A stretch of DNA of 64,000 bases from Salminus brasiliensis (GCF_030463535.1 NC_132897.1:7088821-7152820), one strand, 5' to 3'. Positions 1 through 10,915 are shown, numbered from the stretch's first letter. Translations and numbers: made by a program. The notes: generated by a model from the sequence alone, not told the origin.

Positions 1-289
1 ATTCTTAGAAACTGAGGCATTTGCAAAGAACTACAGTTTAATTCAGTGGGATTATGAGAAGTTCCTCATAGTTGGACATACAAATACAGTAGCCTAAAGA
101 CCTCTAGGAACCTTAATTCATAGATCACTTGGAGGAACCAGATTTAAACAGAGGTTCTGAGGTTCTTACAGGCACAGCTAAGGGCATTGAGGAATGTTTG
201 AGTTCTTGGAGGAGCTTTGAGGTTCTTCAAGGAGCTTTTCATTTTTACAGTGTAGAGGCTTTTTTTATTTTTATCGTAATCTCTAGAAA

Positions 290-520
290 GGCAAACCCGA
301 GGAAGTGAGTGGAGGCAAGGCTAAAAGCTAATCGCCTACAATCTCTTTAGCCTCTTCAGCCTTAAACCTATGCTAATATAGCAACTTTCTTGGGGCTCTT
401 TTAGAGCTGTGAACCAGCCAATAAAAGCAAAGCTTGTCCTCTGTGTAAGTAAAAACTGTTTCATTTGGAGGAAGAATAACAGGGTGGTGAATAGACTTGT
501 TAAATCATGTTTAAGAGAAG
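290..520 (+). repeat. Dispersed repeat family 3, copy 1
   Basis: It shares GTGAGTGG-AGGCAAGGCTAAA, CCAGCCAATAAAAG and AATAACAGGGTGGTRAAT blocks, in the same order, with stretches at about 8985-9290 and 28430-28675. Degenerate, class unknown. It sits just upstream of the exon at 602. Confidence 0.5.
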
Positions 521-601
521 AGAAAGGATGTTCTTGGCCTCTGTTATTGTAGCTAACGTTAGGGTAATGTAAGATTTCTTCTGTTGGTTCCCGCTGCACA
601 G

Positions 602-686
602 GTGGTGACCTGTCCCAACGCCTCCTTTACGGACCTGGCCGAGATAGTGTCCCGGATAGAGCCGGTGAAGCAGGCCATTGTGGATG
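602..686 (+). CDS. Internal coding exon of an unrecognised gene (penultimate-but-one visible exon)
   Basis: The exon is bounded by a CAG acceptor at 599-601 and a GTGAGG donor at 687. It is open in one frame and reads [20 protein letters not shown] and then PVKQAIVD, leaving one base of a split codon. That base joins cleanly to the exon at 825, which supports both splice sites. The peptide looks like an ordinary conserved amphipathic segment, but I cannot assign it to a family. Earlier exons would lie left of the window; I found no convincing one in 1-600. The composition is richer in G+C than the flanking introns, as expected for a real exon. Identity unknown; confidence that it is coding is fair. 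Confidence 0.6.
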
Positions 687-743
687 GTGAGGAACAGATT
701 TAGCTCACACCCACTTACAGAGACTGTGTTTATTCCTGCTCTG

Positions 744-746
<3 letters not shown>

Positions 747-782
<36 letters not shown>
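747..782. repeat. (CA)n microsatellite
   Basis: An uninterrupted CA run of about 18 units lies in the intron between the exons ending at 686 and starting at 825. Confidence 0.95.
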
Positions 783-784
<2 letters not shown>

Positions 785-824
785 TGAGCTGCCATGCTCT
801 CTGTTTGACCTCCGTCTCTCACAG

Positions 825-967
825 AGGAATCGGAGTATCAGACAGACTATGATGAGGACGTAGTGCTGTCAGACTTTGAGCTGTCCAACGCCAGCAGTGA
901 CCACGAGCACACAGAGGAAGAGGAGCATACTGATGAGGAAGAGGAGACTGCAGACACTGCAGATACA
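825..967 (+). CDS. Acidic coding exon of the same unrecognised gene
   Basis: This exon follows a (CA)n-containing intron. It starts after CACAG (acceptor ending at 824) and ends at a GTAAGA donor at 968. With the single base carried from the previous exon it gives exactly 48 codons, EESEYQTDYDEDVVLSDFEL and so on, and ends in phase 0. The second half is almost entirely Glu, Asp, Thr, His and Ala (EEEEHTDEEEE pattern), a disordered acidic tract. Acidic tracts of this kind are common near the C-termini of nuclear, chaperone-like or cytoskeletal proteins, but that does not identify the protein. The matching phase to both neighbours is the best evidence that it is real. Confidence 0.65.
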
Positions 968-969
968 GT

Positions 970-1840
970 AAGATCGACTAAATGATGACCCCTTTTTGAC
1001 CTCTGTAGGTAGACTAATTAAAAATCTCTTTCCAAGTGACTCCAGTCTGTGATAGAAAGCTGATGGTGCACAGTAAGTGAATGCTACCCAGTATGGGCAA
1101 ATGAACACTATTAGATGTAATTAAATGTATGTAAAAGCATAGATTGTACTTTTGTACAACACATTCATATAGGAAGCCCTCCAACAGCATCAGACGGACT
1201 CCATTGAATTTGCATTTGCACTTCAAAGTGGGGTTGTTTGATGGAGATCAAAGTGAAGAGGTGAATTTCTAGCATTTTGATCTGAATTTTAAAGAGTGCG
1301 ACACCCTCGGTGTCAGCAGGTCTCCTGCTCCATCCTCTTGTCACATGAGAAAAATGCACATTCGACGGACAATAACAAGCACATGGAGGCTGGGTCAAAT
1401 ATAAGGGAGCCAATCGGAGGCTTTTCTGCACCATATGATGCCACAGCAACCAGTGGGTGTATCAACATTCAGAAGGTCGCTTCCCCCTGCTACTTAAAAT
1501 AGGGGAAAATCCCTAAAGCTGAGTTACAAATGCAGCAGAATTTTACCACTTGGGGACGTACTAGCCAGGTTTGGGACTCTTTCAGAAGGCTGCCATTGCA
1601 GTTTCTTGTAGTGAGATTCAGGTTGGTCCGTTCTCTTTAGCTAGAGTGTTTAATCAGTGAAACTCGAAGCAGCAGATGTAGGAAACTATTACTAGTCACA
1701 TTTTTCCAAAGGTTGTTTTGTAGGAGAGCAACTGGCCGATTTTGCCTTTTCTCTAATTGCTGTCTTGTGTTTACAGTCACAAGGGCTAACACGCCTCTAA
1801 GAACAACATCCTATTTCTTTATGAACGTTTATGAACATAT
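970..1840. other. Intron sequence without recognised features
   Basis: This is AT-rich sequence within the last intron of the left-hand gene. No exon-like open frame with splice signals, no transposon ends and no tandem repeat were recognised. Confidence 0.5.
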
Positions 1841-2600
1841 TGGACAAAAGTATTGAGACACCTGCTTAATAATTGTTTCTTCTGAAATTCAGGGTATTAA
1901 ACCAGAGTTTATCATGCTCTTGTTGGAGTAACTTCTACTAGATGTTGGAGCATTACTGAGAGGATTTGATTGCATTCAGCGATTTCAGTAGCGTTAGTGA
2001 GGTCCGGATGTTGGATGATCCAAAAAGTATTGGATGGAGCACCAACCATCATTCCACTGCTTCACAGCTTAATGCTGGGGGCTCTTCGCATGGCATGGTG
2101 CCATAGGCCAATATGTTTATCTGTCTGTATGAGTCCTGTTCTATTGGCAGTACTTCTCTACGGGGACTTGAAGTTGCTGAATGCATTCATTATCAAATCA
2201 AATCAAATTTTATTTGTCACATACATAGTAATACACAGTATAACTTGCAGTGAAATGCTTTTTTGACAGTCTGCCCACATCAAGCTATACAATAAAAATC
2301 TACATTTAAACTTAACTAAACCTTAACTTAATGAAGTAAAGTGCAAAAGAAAAATAAAATAAAAATAAAAAATAGAATAAGTTACATTTAAGTTAAATTT
2401 AAGTTAAAAAATAAAATATAAAAATATGAAAATATAGAAATATAAGCAAAAATAAATAAATAAATAATAATAATAATTAATATATATATTAATTGAAATG
2501 GTGCGTGCGTGCGTGCGTGCGTGTGTGTGTATATATATGTATGTACACATATGTACATATTTATTAGAAGGGGTCTCCACAAAAATGTTGACATATGGTG
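1841..2600 (+). mobile_element. Tc1/mariner-type MITE, family 1, with a nested repeat insertion
   Basis: The left end carries GGACAAAAGTATTGAGACAC and the right end the inverted counterpart near 2570-2595 (GGTCTCCACAAAAATGTTGA). The body matches the other family-1 copies: the TTGGATGATC segment, the GGAGCACCAACCATCATTCC segment and the TCCTGTTCTATTGGCAGTAC segment. The element is split at about 2191 by an AT-rich insertion ending about 2557, after which family-1 sequence (TTAGAAGGGG) resumes. The element lies inside the last intron of the unrecognised gene. Confidence 0.7.
2191..2557 (+). repeat. AT-rich dispersed repeat nested in the MITE
   Basis: It begins with tandem ATCAAATC, then TTTTATTTGTCACATACAT and a conserved-looking stretch including GCAGTGAAATGCTTTTTT, a widespread fish repeat motif. 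It runs into A-rich sequence, (AATA)n, (GCGT)n and (GT)n/(AT)n tracts. The flanking MITE sequence TTCATTA / TATTAGAAGG reads across the insertion, so the boundaries are visible to within a few bases. Class not certain; a SINE or LINE tail is likely. Confidence 0.55.
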
Positions 2601-2794
2601 TAGCTATAATGACCAGGAGTTTCTTATTTGGGCTTAAAGATATGACACTTCTGGGCTTCGTCCTGTAAAGCTGAGAGCTCTTTTGTTGGAGATTATCTTC
2701 TGAAGAACAGCAGATAATTGTGCCATATGCCGATACTGTGCATTTGCAATAATGTCAGATTCAACATCTCAAGGTGAATTGATGTTTTATTTAG

Positions 2795-2869
2795 GATGAA
2801 GAAATAAAGGTGACAAGAAGGCGAAGACGAAACCATAAAACCAACCATGCAAGACACAGCAATCACTGA
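2795..2869 (+). CDS. Terminal coding exon with Arg-rich tail, same unrecognised gene
   Basis: The acceptor TTTAG ends at 2794 and the frame continues in phase 0 from the exon ending at 967. It encodes DEEIKVTRRRRRNHKTNHAR then HSNH and a TGA stop at 2867-2869. A short acidic start followed by five consecutive arginines resembles a basic nuclear-localisation or nucleic-acid-contacting tail, but this is inference. The intron before it (968-2794) contains a MITE with a nested AT-rich repeat. I see no close canonical AATAAA signal downstream, so the 3' end is undefined. An alternative last exon could exist further right (see 13610-13786). Confidence 0.55.
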   Translation, partial: DEEIKVTRRRRRNHKTNHARHSNH

Positions 2870-3608
2870 ATGGAGGTTCCTGTACCGCTGGACATTAGTC
2901 TAGGTATACCAGGTGCCCGTCCCAGGAAGGAAGGATTGTGGTCTCGGGCATCACGATGGAAGGAAGACGAAAGGAAAGGGACCTAATGTCTGTGAAGTTT
3001 TAACTGCATTATGAATACAAGGAACAGAGTATGGACACCCAGGGTTTTCGAACAATGAACAAGTGTCCGATTAGTTTTGTGTAAAATGAGGGGTTCATAC
3101 ACTCTGGCAGAGCTTCCAGAACACTTCTGTTTGCCCTGCTCTGTTGCACTTGGTATAACTCATGAAGGGCTTTTTAATTAGGAAAAACAAAAACAACAAC
3201 AAAAAAAAAAAAACATTAATTGAGTGTTGTGGTCCTTCAGTGCTGGACTAAGACTGACCGTGAACAATAGGATCGGTGCTACATCACACTGTGTGATGCT
3301 GTATCAATGCTGGGATTCCAGCTCGGAGGCCTTGTGCTCTGGAGGCACATGACTACTAGCATTTCAATGCAATTTCAATGCAATTTTGATATGACCTGAC
3401 ATTTTTAGCTGCTCTGTATGTTTGTTATTTTCATTCCTGATTGTTACTGAAAAGAAACCGTGTAAGGAACTGATCTAGCTGCTGTTTGTTGCTGATTGTA
3501 ATGATGTAGTAGTTTTAACTTGGCCGTTCATCCTGGTAAGGTTGTCATTTTCTCTGTGCTCTTTAACACTTGTGCAGAGCTGTTGCTCTCAAGTTAAGCT
3601 GCCTTATT

Positions 3609-3610
<2 letters not shown>
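2870..3610. other. Presumed 3' untranslated and intergenic sequence
   Basis: This follows the stop at 2869. It contains an A-rich tract at about 3184-3213 and no recognised gene or repeat family. No clear AATAAA was found, so where the transcript ends is not known. Confidence 0.4.
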
Positions 3611-3614
<4 letters not shown>

Positions 3615-3687
<73 letters not shown>

Positions 3688-3715
3688 TCTCACTCAGTGT
3701 GTCGCTCACTTTCTA

Positions 3716-3774
<59 letters not shown>
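3615..3774. repeat. Twin (CT)n microsatellite
   Basis: Two long CT runs (3615-3680 and 3719-3774) are separated by about 38 bases of impure sequence. The long Ser-Leu open frames across it are an artefact of the repeat. A G-run next to a T-run follows at about 3918-3939. Confidence 0.95.
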
Positions 3775-3778
<4 letters not shown>

Positions 3779-4084
3779 GAAGATAAAGATGATGACTAAG
3801 AATGCCTCTGTGTCCTTCTTGTCACCACAGACCTGTTTAAAGTGAAGCATGACTCCTGCTGTGCTCTGATACTGTCAAAGCTGCTTAACCACCCCACTGG
3901 ACAAGGCTTGCTGTTTTGTTTTTTTTTTTGGGGGGGGGGTGTTTTGGTGGGCTTGTCAGTTTTTATGCATATTTTGACTATAAGCCATATTTTGACTCCT
4001 TGACCCCATCGAAACCATCCAGCTTAGAACCAGATTACTAATATGAACATGATACTGACTACGCACCAAAAGAAAAACAACGCT

Positions 4085-4275
4085 TTGGACACAAGTATTA
4101 GGACACCTTTCCATTCATCATTTCCCATTCATCCTAAACGTTGGAAGAACTGTTTCTACTGTTCAGTGAAGAAGGCTTTGGAGCATTGCTGTGACGATTT
4201 GAGAGCATCGTTAAGGTTCTTGGATATTGGATGATTACCACTCCACCTCCATCATCCCCAGATCCTCAACGGTGC
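4085..4275 (+). mobile_element. MITE family 1, left-half fragment
   Basis: GGACACAAGTATTAGGACAC at the left is followed by TCCATTCATC, the GTTTCTACTGT block, GGCTTTGGAGCATTGCTGTGA and TTGGATATTGGATGATTACC, all in family order. The right half is missing. Confidence 0.65.
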
Positions 4276-4289
4276 AAATCCGATTTGAG

Positions 4290-5190
4290 CTGATCAGAAT
4301 TGATTAATGAGCCTTGCAGTGTGATCGTTGCACAGTAAATTGCCACTGCTGGAGTCTCCATCCTTCTCCTGCAGTCCATCCTGCTGTAGATGGAGAGGCA
4401 GCTAAGGCTGGCAAGGAGCTTCATGAGCAGAAGGTGAAAAAAACCTGGGAGAGGGAGAGCAGTGGTGTGTCAGGACTGCTCTGAGATCAAGAGAACAGGT
4501 ACGAGAGAGTGTGAGAAAGGTGTGAGTGAGAGTAATTCAGAGGCAGATATCATCAAATCCCAAAGGAGCTGAAAATGTCAGAGCAAAACACAGGGAGGTG
4601 TTTTTGCTCCACCGGGAGAGGAGGCTGCTCAGGACGTCCTCACCTCAGTGACCCTGCTGATAACACCTCACACACGCATCCAAATGCCAAAGCTTTGAGC
4701 TTTACCTTCTGATGAAGTCCTAATGGTGGTTGATGGTAGTTGGAGAGTTTAACACACTGAGGGAAAGTGGGTCAGCACGCAGATCATCTAAAACTTCTGA
4801 GCTCTGAGCCTCTTTGAGAAGACGTTCATTGAAAAATGACCATGGCTGCAGGCCTTCACTGGTCAGGACTGCTTTCTTGGACACTGGAGATGGCCTGCTT
4901 GGCCTGCTTGACCTGCTTGACCTTCTGTGTGGGTGTTCAGACCAGTTGGGCACGCTGATGGACTTCAGTGTGCTGTACCTCTCTCATTAGACTAGTTCCA
5001 GTGGTCAGCAGGATGAGGAGTGGACATAGTGGACGTCTCCAAAAATATTAGTGGTGGTCACAACCAGCTCAGTGTTTGTGTTGCTGGAGCTGGAGGCCAC
5101 ATGGGAGCAGCTGATGGGTCTAGAGTTGGGTGGTGTAACGGTAATACCGGATCCCACCATGTTTAGCTATAATAATGTTGATATGTCAAA
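4290..5190. other. Intergenic sequence, no gene recognised
   Basis: Mixed unique-looking sequence. Around 4880-4925 there is a short imperfect GCCTGCTTG/ACCTGCTTG repeat. The 77-residue reverse frame here lacks splice or start support and looks accidental. Confidence 0.4.
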
Positions 5191-5191
5191 G

Positions 5192-5490
5192 GATAAAGGT
5201 GCACGTATTTGTCACTGTACAGCGAAATGTGTCCTCCGCATTTAACCCATCTGGTAGTGAACACACACTCACACGCACACGCACACATGTGTTAGGGGCA
5301 GTGAGTACACACACACACACACACACACCCAGAGCGGTGGGCAGCCAACTCCAGCGCCCGGGGAGCAGAGAGGGTAAAGGGCCTTGCTCAAGGGCCCAAC
5401 AGTGGCAGCTTGCCGAGCCCGGGAATCGAACCCACAACCCTGTTATCGATATCCCGGCGCTCTAACCGCTGAGCCACCACTGCCCCTATA
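5192..5490 (-). mobile_element. tRNA-derived SINE (antisense)
   Basis: Read on the minus strand from 5490, the element starts with a tRNA-like head. It has an A box TGGCTCAGCGG and a B box GGTTCGATTCC with normal spacing for RNA polymerase III. A body with GGCCCTTTACCCTCTCTGCT follows, then a GT microsatellite and the block TACAGTGACAAATACGTGCA. The 83-96 residue frames across it are not genes. Confidence 0.8.
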
Positions 5491-6262
5491 AAATGAGGAC
5501 GGTAGAGTCAAGTCTGATGTGTCAGATTTCTGTGCTGTTTTTCTAGTTCATGGCCAAACAGGCCTCCTCCCTTATGTGCATCTAACAGAGCCACCGGGTG
5601 GGGGCGCTGTGGGAGCTCACTGATTGGGGATGCGACCGAAAACACACGCTGAGCTCGTTTGACAGGGAGAATCAAGCAACCCTGGATATTAAAAGAGTCT
5701 GAAATCAGTGGGAAACACTCCTAAGACCCTTCCCTCAACTGTGTGAGGCTGTGTCCTCTAAACAGGTGTGTTTTGAGCCTCCGTTAGCTGGAACACGGGA
5801 CTGGGCCGTGGTGTTTAGCTAGCTGGCTAGCTAACTTAGCTATGCTACCTAGCTGCACGTCCAAACACGACATAACCAGCCTCTCCGTTACTCCACCACC
5901 AGTCCCCCAGCTCTCAACACTTCAGCAAGCTTTCTGTGGGCTAGCTACACTGCTGCACTGGGCTGTGTGTGCTAGCTGAGCTAGCTCAGCAAAGGATAGC
6001 CTAGCCTAGCCTAGCTTAGCTTAGCTTAGCTTAGCGAGTGGGCTACGGATCCAAAACCGTGGAGGATAAACTTTAATTTCAGCTTTCTGTCGTTGTATCT
6101 GCTGACTGGCTCCTCTGAGTGTTTATAAGTGTGTGTTTTTCAGTCAGCTCTGAGTGTGGGCTGTAGTGAGCAGGCTGCTGCCCTGCTATCAAAGCTAGCC
6201 AGCTAGCCAGCTAATGCTAACCAGCTTCTCTTTCCTGATTCAGAGCAGGTTAGCAGAGGGAG
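5490..6262. other. G+C-richer gene-free region with AGCT and TAGCC/TAGCT short repeats
   Basis: 5815-6035 is packed with AGCT/CTAGC motifs, including a pentamer run of AGCCT then AGCTT at about 6000-6034. The stretch is locally richer in G+C and could include a promoter, but there is no TATA box or exon to prove one. Confidence 0.4.
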
Positions 6263-7130
6263 GGTGTGGTGGTGGTATCGTGGTGGTACAGAAGGTATAC
6301 AGTGGTGGTACAGTGGTGGTACTGTGGTGGTACAGAAGGTGCAGTGGTGGTACAGAAGGTGCAGTGGTGGTACAGTGGTGGTACTGTGGTGGTACAGAAG
6401 GTGCAGTGGTGGTACAGTGGTGGTACTGTGGTGGTACAGAAGGTGCAGTGGTGGTACAGAAGGTGCAGTGGTGGTACAATAGGTATACAGTGGTGGTGCA
6501 GTGGTGGTACAGAAGGTACAGTGGTGGTACCGTGGTGGTACAGAAGGTGCAGTGGTGGTACAGAAGGTACAGTGGTGGTACAGAAGGTGCAGTGGTGGTA
6601 CAATAGGTATACAGTGGTGGTACTGTGGTGGTACAGAAGGTACAGTGGTGGTACAGAAGGTGCAGTGGTGGTACAATAGGTATACAGTGGTGGTGCAGTG
6701 GTGGTACAGAAGGTACAGTGGTGGTACCGTGGTGGTACAGAAGGTGCAGTGGTGGTACAGAAGGTACAGTGGTGGTACAGAAGGTGCAGTGGTGGTACAA
6801 TAGGTATACAGTGGTGGTACTGTGGTGGTACAGAAGGTACAGTGGTGGTACCGTGGTGGTACAGAAGGTATACAGTGGTGGTACCGTGGTGGTACAGAAG
6901 GTATACAGTGGTGGTACAGAAGGTACAGTAGTGGTACTGTGGTGGTACAGAAGGTATACAGTGGTGGTACCGTGGTGGTACAGAAGGTATACAGTGGTGG
7001 TACAGAAGGTGCAGTTTTGGTACTGTGGTGGTACAGAAGGTATACAGTGGTGGTACAGAAGGTACAGTAGTGGTACTGTGGTGGTACAGAATGTATACAA
7101 TGGTGGTACAGAAGGTACAGTGGTGGTACT
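6263..7130. repeat. GTGGTGGTAC minisatellite with higher-order structure
   Basis: About 870 bases are built from GTGGTGGTACAGAAGGTGCA-like units of about 20-22 bases, plus shorter GTGGTGGTAC(T/C) half-units. Variant blocks with AATAGGTATACA mark higher-order units: the block at 6476 recurs at 6673, and that at 6600 recurs at 6797, each exactly 197 bases later. The repeat has no stop codons in several frames on both strands, so it yields long overlapping frames (Val/Gln/Trp/Tyr- or Cys/Thr/Pro/His-rich). These are repeat artefacts. Confidence 0.95.
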
Positions 7131-7139
7131 AACTGGAGC

Positions 7140-7395
7140 TAAACTCCCATCAGAAGGGAAAGTATCGGTGTGCTGTCGATTTGTGCTACCTTGCTGAATC
7201 GTGCTACCGTAGTGTTTATTTATAGGTAAAGCTGCCTAAATAAACCAGCTGGTAGGAGATGTCCATAGACTAAAAGCATCATATTAGAGAATCGTCCCAG
7301 CAGAGGTATAGGAAAGATATGTGGATAGTGTAAAGGACTAGATCAAGGTAAATATAAGGGGATTTGAGGTGAAATAATAATAATAATATTAATAA
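7140..7395. other. Spacer between the minisatellite and the hAT-like repeat
   Basis: Short non-coding sequence ending in an (AAT)n-rich stretch. Nothing recognised. Confidence 0.4.
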
Positions 7396-8108
7396 TTAGT
7401 GTTGCACCAGTCCGATACTGTATTGGTATCAGCACCGTTACTGGCACTTACACACAGCATCGGTATCTGCATTAGAGAACACTGATACCATAAAGCTTAC
7501 TGACGTTTTTTTAAACATAGATCATTTTGGTTTGTATACTTTATAAAACCAGACATTAAAACCAAACGTTGAGTTTAAGGAGCTTGTTTTAAAGCCACGA
7601 CTGAAGTTTAGTATCTTTTTACTGTACTGCTGATACTGGCACTTACACACAGCATCGGTATCAGCAGTAGAGAGCTACCATAAAACTTACTGATGCCGTT
7701 TAAAATTTTTTAAAAACATAGATCATTTTGGTTTGTATACTTTATAAAACCAGACATTAAAACCAAACGTTGAGTTTAAGCAGCTTGTTTTAAGGCCACG
7801 ACTGAAGTTTAGTATCTTTTTACACAGAGACGTGTACTTGTAATAAAATGTTAATTTTAAGCACCAAATAAAAAGCTGTTTGGTCAAGCTTAGCAAGATT
7901 ATGCTTCCCTACTTGCTTACTGCATTGTGCTGAGTTTTATTGTTTCATAGCTCTGAAACTTTTTACATGTGCAGTTACTGAACCAGTACATGCTGTTCTT
8001 TTTAAGGAGTATCAGGATTTATAGCCATCTATCCAGTATTTAATATCTATCCAAAGTTGATATCGGTATCTGTATTAGAAAGGAAAAGTTGGTATCGGTG
8101 CATTCCTA

Positions 8109-8144
<36 letters not shown>

Positions 8145-8891
8145 TATTTACGTTGCAATTTACACTTTTTACACTCAAGCGAATAATAACAGTAAGCTCA
8201 GGCTGTATGATGCACCTGAGAAAAAACAGACATCATGAGAAACACATGAAAACATGGAGAGAAGTGTTTTACCTATACTCACACACAGTATCGGTATCGG
8301 CAATAGAGATCACCGATACCATGAAGCTGCTGCTTCTTTTTTCTTTCTTCTTTTTTCTTCTGTTTGCATCTTTGTTATGAAACCAAACATTTAAATAACA
8401 TAACATATAAAACAGATGTTTAATAGAACTTTTACATTTGCAGAGCATTTTATTCTGAAACCAAAAGTTGAGTTTCAGCAGCTTGTTTAAAGCCTAACAC
8501 ACACTGAAGTTTAGTAGCTTAGTAGAGCTTAGTAGAGTCGTGTACCTGAATGTGAAATTGCTGCACTTTCTGTTTCTAAGCTGGCTTCTTTCCACTGCTC
8601 TGAAATGTGAATTTTATCCAGTTGAGCTTTTTGGTGAAGTTTAGCCATTTAAGCTTCTGCATTGTGGTAATTTGAATTTTTTTTATTATTATCAATCGTA
8701 TTATAGATTATTTAGGATAAAATATAAAAAAGTCCAACCTATAAAAAGTGGAAAAGTGGATTTATAGCCGCCTGTCCTGTATTTGAGTCAGAGTTGGTGT
8801 CTGTGTCTGTATTGTTACTCTGTATCAGCAGATACGTAAAAAATCTGGTACCGGTATTGGAAAGGAAAAAGTGGCATCGGTGCAGCCCTAA
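7396..8891 (+). mobile_element. hAT-like non-autonomous element(s), degenerate
   Basis: The left end TAGTGTTGCACCAG...GATAC and the right end GGCATCGGTGCAGCCCTA are rough inverted repeats of the GTTGCACCGATACC kind seen in fish hAT-related elements. Internally, GGTATCGG-type motifs recur, and a block of roughly 150 bases at about 7445-7600 is repeated about 200 bases later. No clear 8-bp target duplication was found and no transposase is present. A (TAT)n tract lies at 8108-8145. Confidence 0.5.
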
Positions 8892-8984
8892 TTCAGAATT
8901 GTGGGTCTGTGCATCTGCAGAGCTGCTAAGTAGGACATATTGATGGGTAATGTTTGTTTATTTATTTATTTATTTATTTTTAGC

Positions 8985-9300
8985 AGGAAAACTTGAAAAA
9001 CCCAAACTCAGGGGAGGTGAGTGGGGACAAGGCTAAAGGCTGACCATCTACGTTGGGATGTCTTGCTAACAGCACAGAACATCGCGCTGAGAGGACACAA
9101 CAAGAGGACGGCGACTTGGCAATGATTACGGTATTTTTTTTTTTACGTAGGTAAAACTGTGTACTTGTCTGTGCCGTCTGCAGGCCGGGTCGTAGTGCTG
9201 TAAACAAACCAGCCAGTTTAGGCAGAGCTAATCAGGCTTGTTCTGTATTTTTCATTCTGGCAAAATAACAGGGTGGTAAATTGGCTTGAAACATTGCATC
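8985..9300 (+). repeat. Dispersed repeat family 3, copy 2
   Basis: It shares CAAGGCTAAAGGCTGA, AGAGGACACAACAAGAGGAC and AAATAACAGGGTGGTAAAT blocks with copies at 290-520 and 28430-28675, in the same order. Class unknown. Confidence 0.55.
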
Positions 9301-10548
9301 TGAGCTTTTCTCACCCCGACCAAACTCACAAAATTCCTACTAATACACAAAAGGATTCTTTACTGTAAGAAAGTTTTTAAAGCAGATCGTCTTCATTGCC
9401 AGTTCAACAAAAGGGTTAAATTTTTATAGATTTTTTTGTTAATTTGAGTAATTGAATAAACCTAATCTCATTATAGTAAAGCACATTTCCTCATGTGATG
9501 AGAGAGACCTTACGCTGCTTATGCAGATGCTAATCAATGCTAACCATTGCTGCTGCAGACAGCAGTGAAGCTTCAGTGTAATGTTCTGGTCAGTTCTGGT
9601 CTGATGGTGATTGACCGAGAGAGTCTTAATGAGTTTCTCCGGCTGCGACTCGCTGACCACACAGACACAAGCTAGCAGTAGCTGCATGCTAGCTGCAGTT
9701 GTAGTGATTTACTGTTTAGAGGGAAGCTTTTGAGTGCTGACCCCGCTCTGCATTATTGCTGCTGGTGGGGTAAGTGGACAGGGCCTTATTGTTCTGCACG
9801 ACAGGGTGTTTCTCACAGCCACTCGCGGACCCCTGATTGACGTCTCGGCTGATTCGTATCGAAATGTTTTTCGTTCCTCAGCCACCCTCACCTCCGGCGA
9901 TCCTCTCGATTAACGACCCACCGGCAAAACGTTCAATACAGGGCTTCATTTTAATGCCTTAATCCCGTCAGACACATGGGCCCTTCCACATGCTCTCCTC
10001 TTTTCTGCCCTTAGACGGAGTTCAGCAGTTGTATAGGATCATAGGAAGAGATATAGCCCTTAGACGGGATAATAGGGTGGGTAAAAAAGCACCATTAAGC
10101 GTATCTTTTTTTTGTTCCCCTGAGGCTGATGGTTTATTGTCTGTTTAAGAGGGCACTTTAACGGGACTGGCAATTAAACAGGGGCTGTTTGAGGTGCCCT
10201 AGAGCCATGAGCCACAGGACCATTGCATGTAAATTCTTCTTCTTTTGTTATTTATTTATTTATTTTTTTAACAATGAGTTTTATGGAGCATATAAATGTT
10301 GTTAAAGTTTAAAACTGTTCTACACAGGGACATCATGGGACAGGTAGCTTTTGCCAGCGTTGATGTGAAAGTATCAGAAAGAGAAAGTTTTGATTTTAAT
10401 GGGAGGTGTGCCAGGAGGAAACCCTCGCTGTCAATAAAACATCGGAGCAAGACCTTCAAAGATGCTCCAGGCCTTTGTCTAGATGCTCTCTGCCAAACTT
10501 TACACTCTGAATTTACAAAATTAAAGGTAAGGGTAAGCTTTTTTCCCC
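9300..10548. other. Gene-free region
   Basis: Unique-looking sequence, moderately G+C-rich around 9570-9930. Nothing beyond short chance frames. The 130-residue frame at 10296-10688 runs into a MITE and is not convincing as an exon. Confidence 0.4.
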
Positions 10549-10915
10549 CCTTGGTGTCCAAATGTTTGTGGATACCCCTTCTAATGGATGCATTTAGCTA
10601 TTCTAAGTTGCACCCATTGCTGAGACAGATGTCTAGATGCACACACAACTTGTCTAGTCTTAGTAGAGAGGTTTTGCTAATAGTATAGGACCCTCTGAAG
10701 CAAATAATCATGAACCTATTAGCACAGTGACTAATGCCAGGTGTGGTATAGAGGGGTATGAAATGCCCCAGCTTTGCGCTGCAGTGAAACTGTGTTCTCT
10801 GGAATGATGGATGGTCATGATCATCCAACATCCAGACCTCAGTAACACCTTTTGTTGCTAAATCCTCACAGCAATACTCCAAAATCTAGTATAAAGCCAA
10901 CCCTGGACAGTAGTA
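10549..10915 (-). mobile_element. MITE family 1, antisense copy, inner end truncated
   Basis: It starts with TGTCCAAATGTTTGTGGATA and CTTCTAATGGATGCATTTAG, the reverse complement of the family right end. It continues through GTGTTCTCTGGAATGATGGA and ATCCAACATCCAGACCTCAG, and fades near CCTGGACAGTAG. Confidence 0.75.

Noticed and set aside
3542-3845. Ser/Leu-rich frames of 85-91 codons
   Set aside because: Direct translation of (CT)n microsatellites.
5412-5490. Functional tRNA gene
   Set aside because: The A and B boxes are present but the flanks are the head and body of a SINE, and no cloverleaf with proper acceptor pairing was evident.
6203-7197. Many long overlapping frames (up to 286 codons) on both strands
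   Set aside because: They lie wholly in the GTGGTGGTAC minisatellite, which lacks stop codons in several frames. There are no splice signals or conserved domain.
10296-10688. 130-codon frame with a GTAAGG donor at about 10529
   Set aside because: No convincing acceptor with a pyrimidine tract, no recognisable protein, and the second part is MITE sequence.
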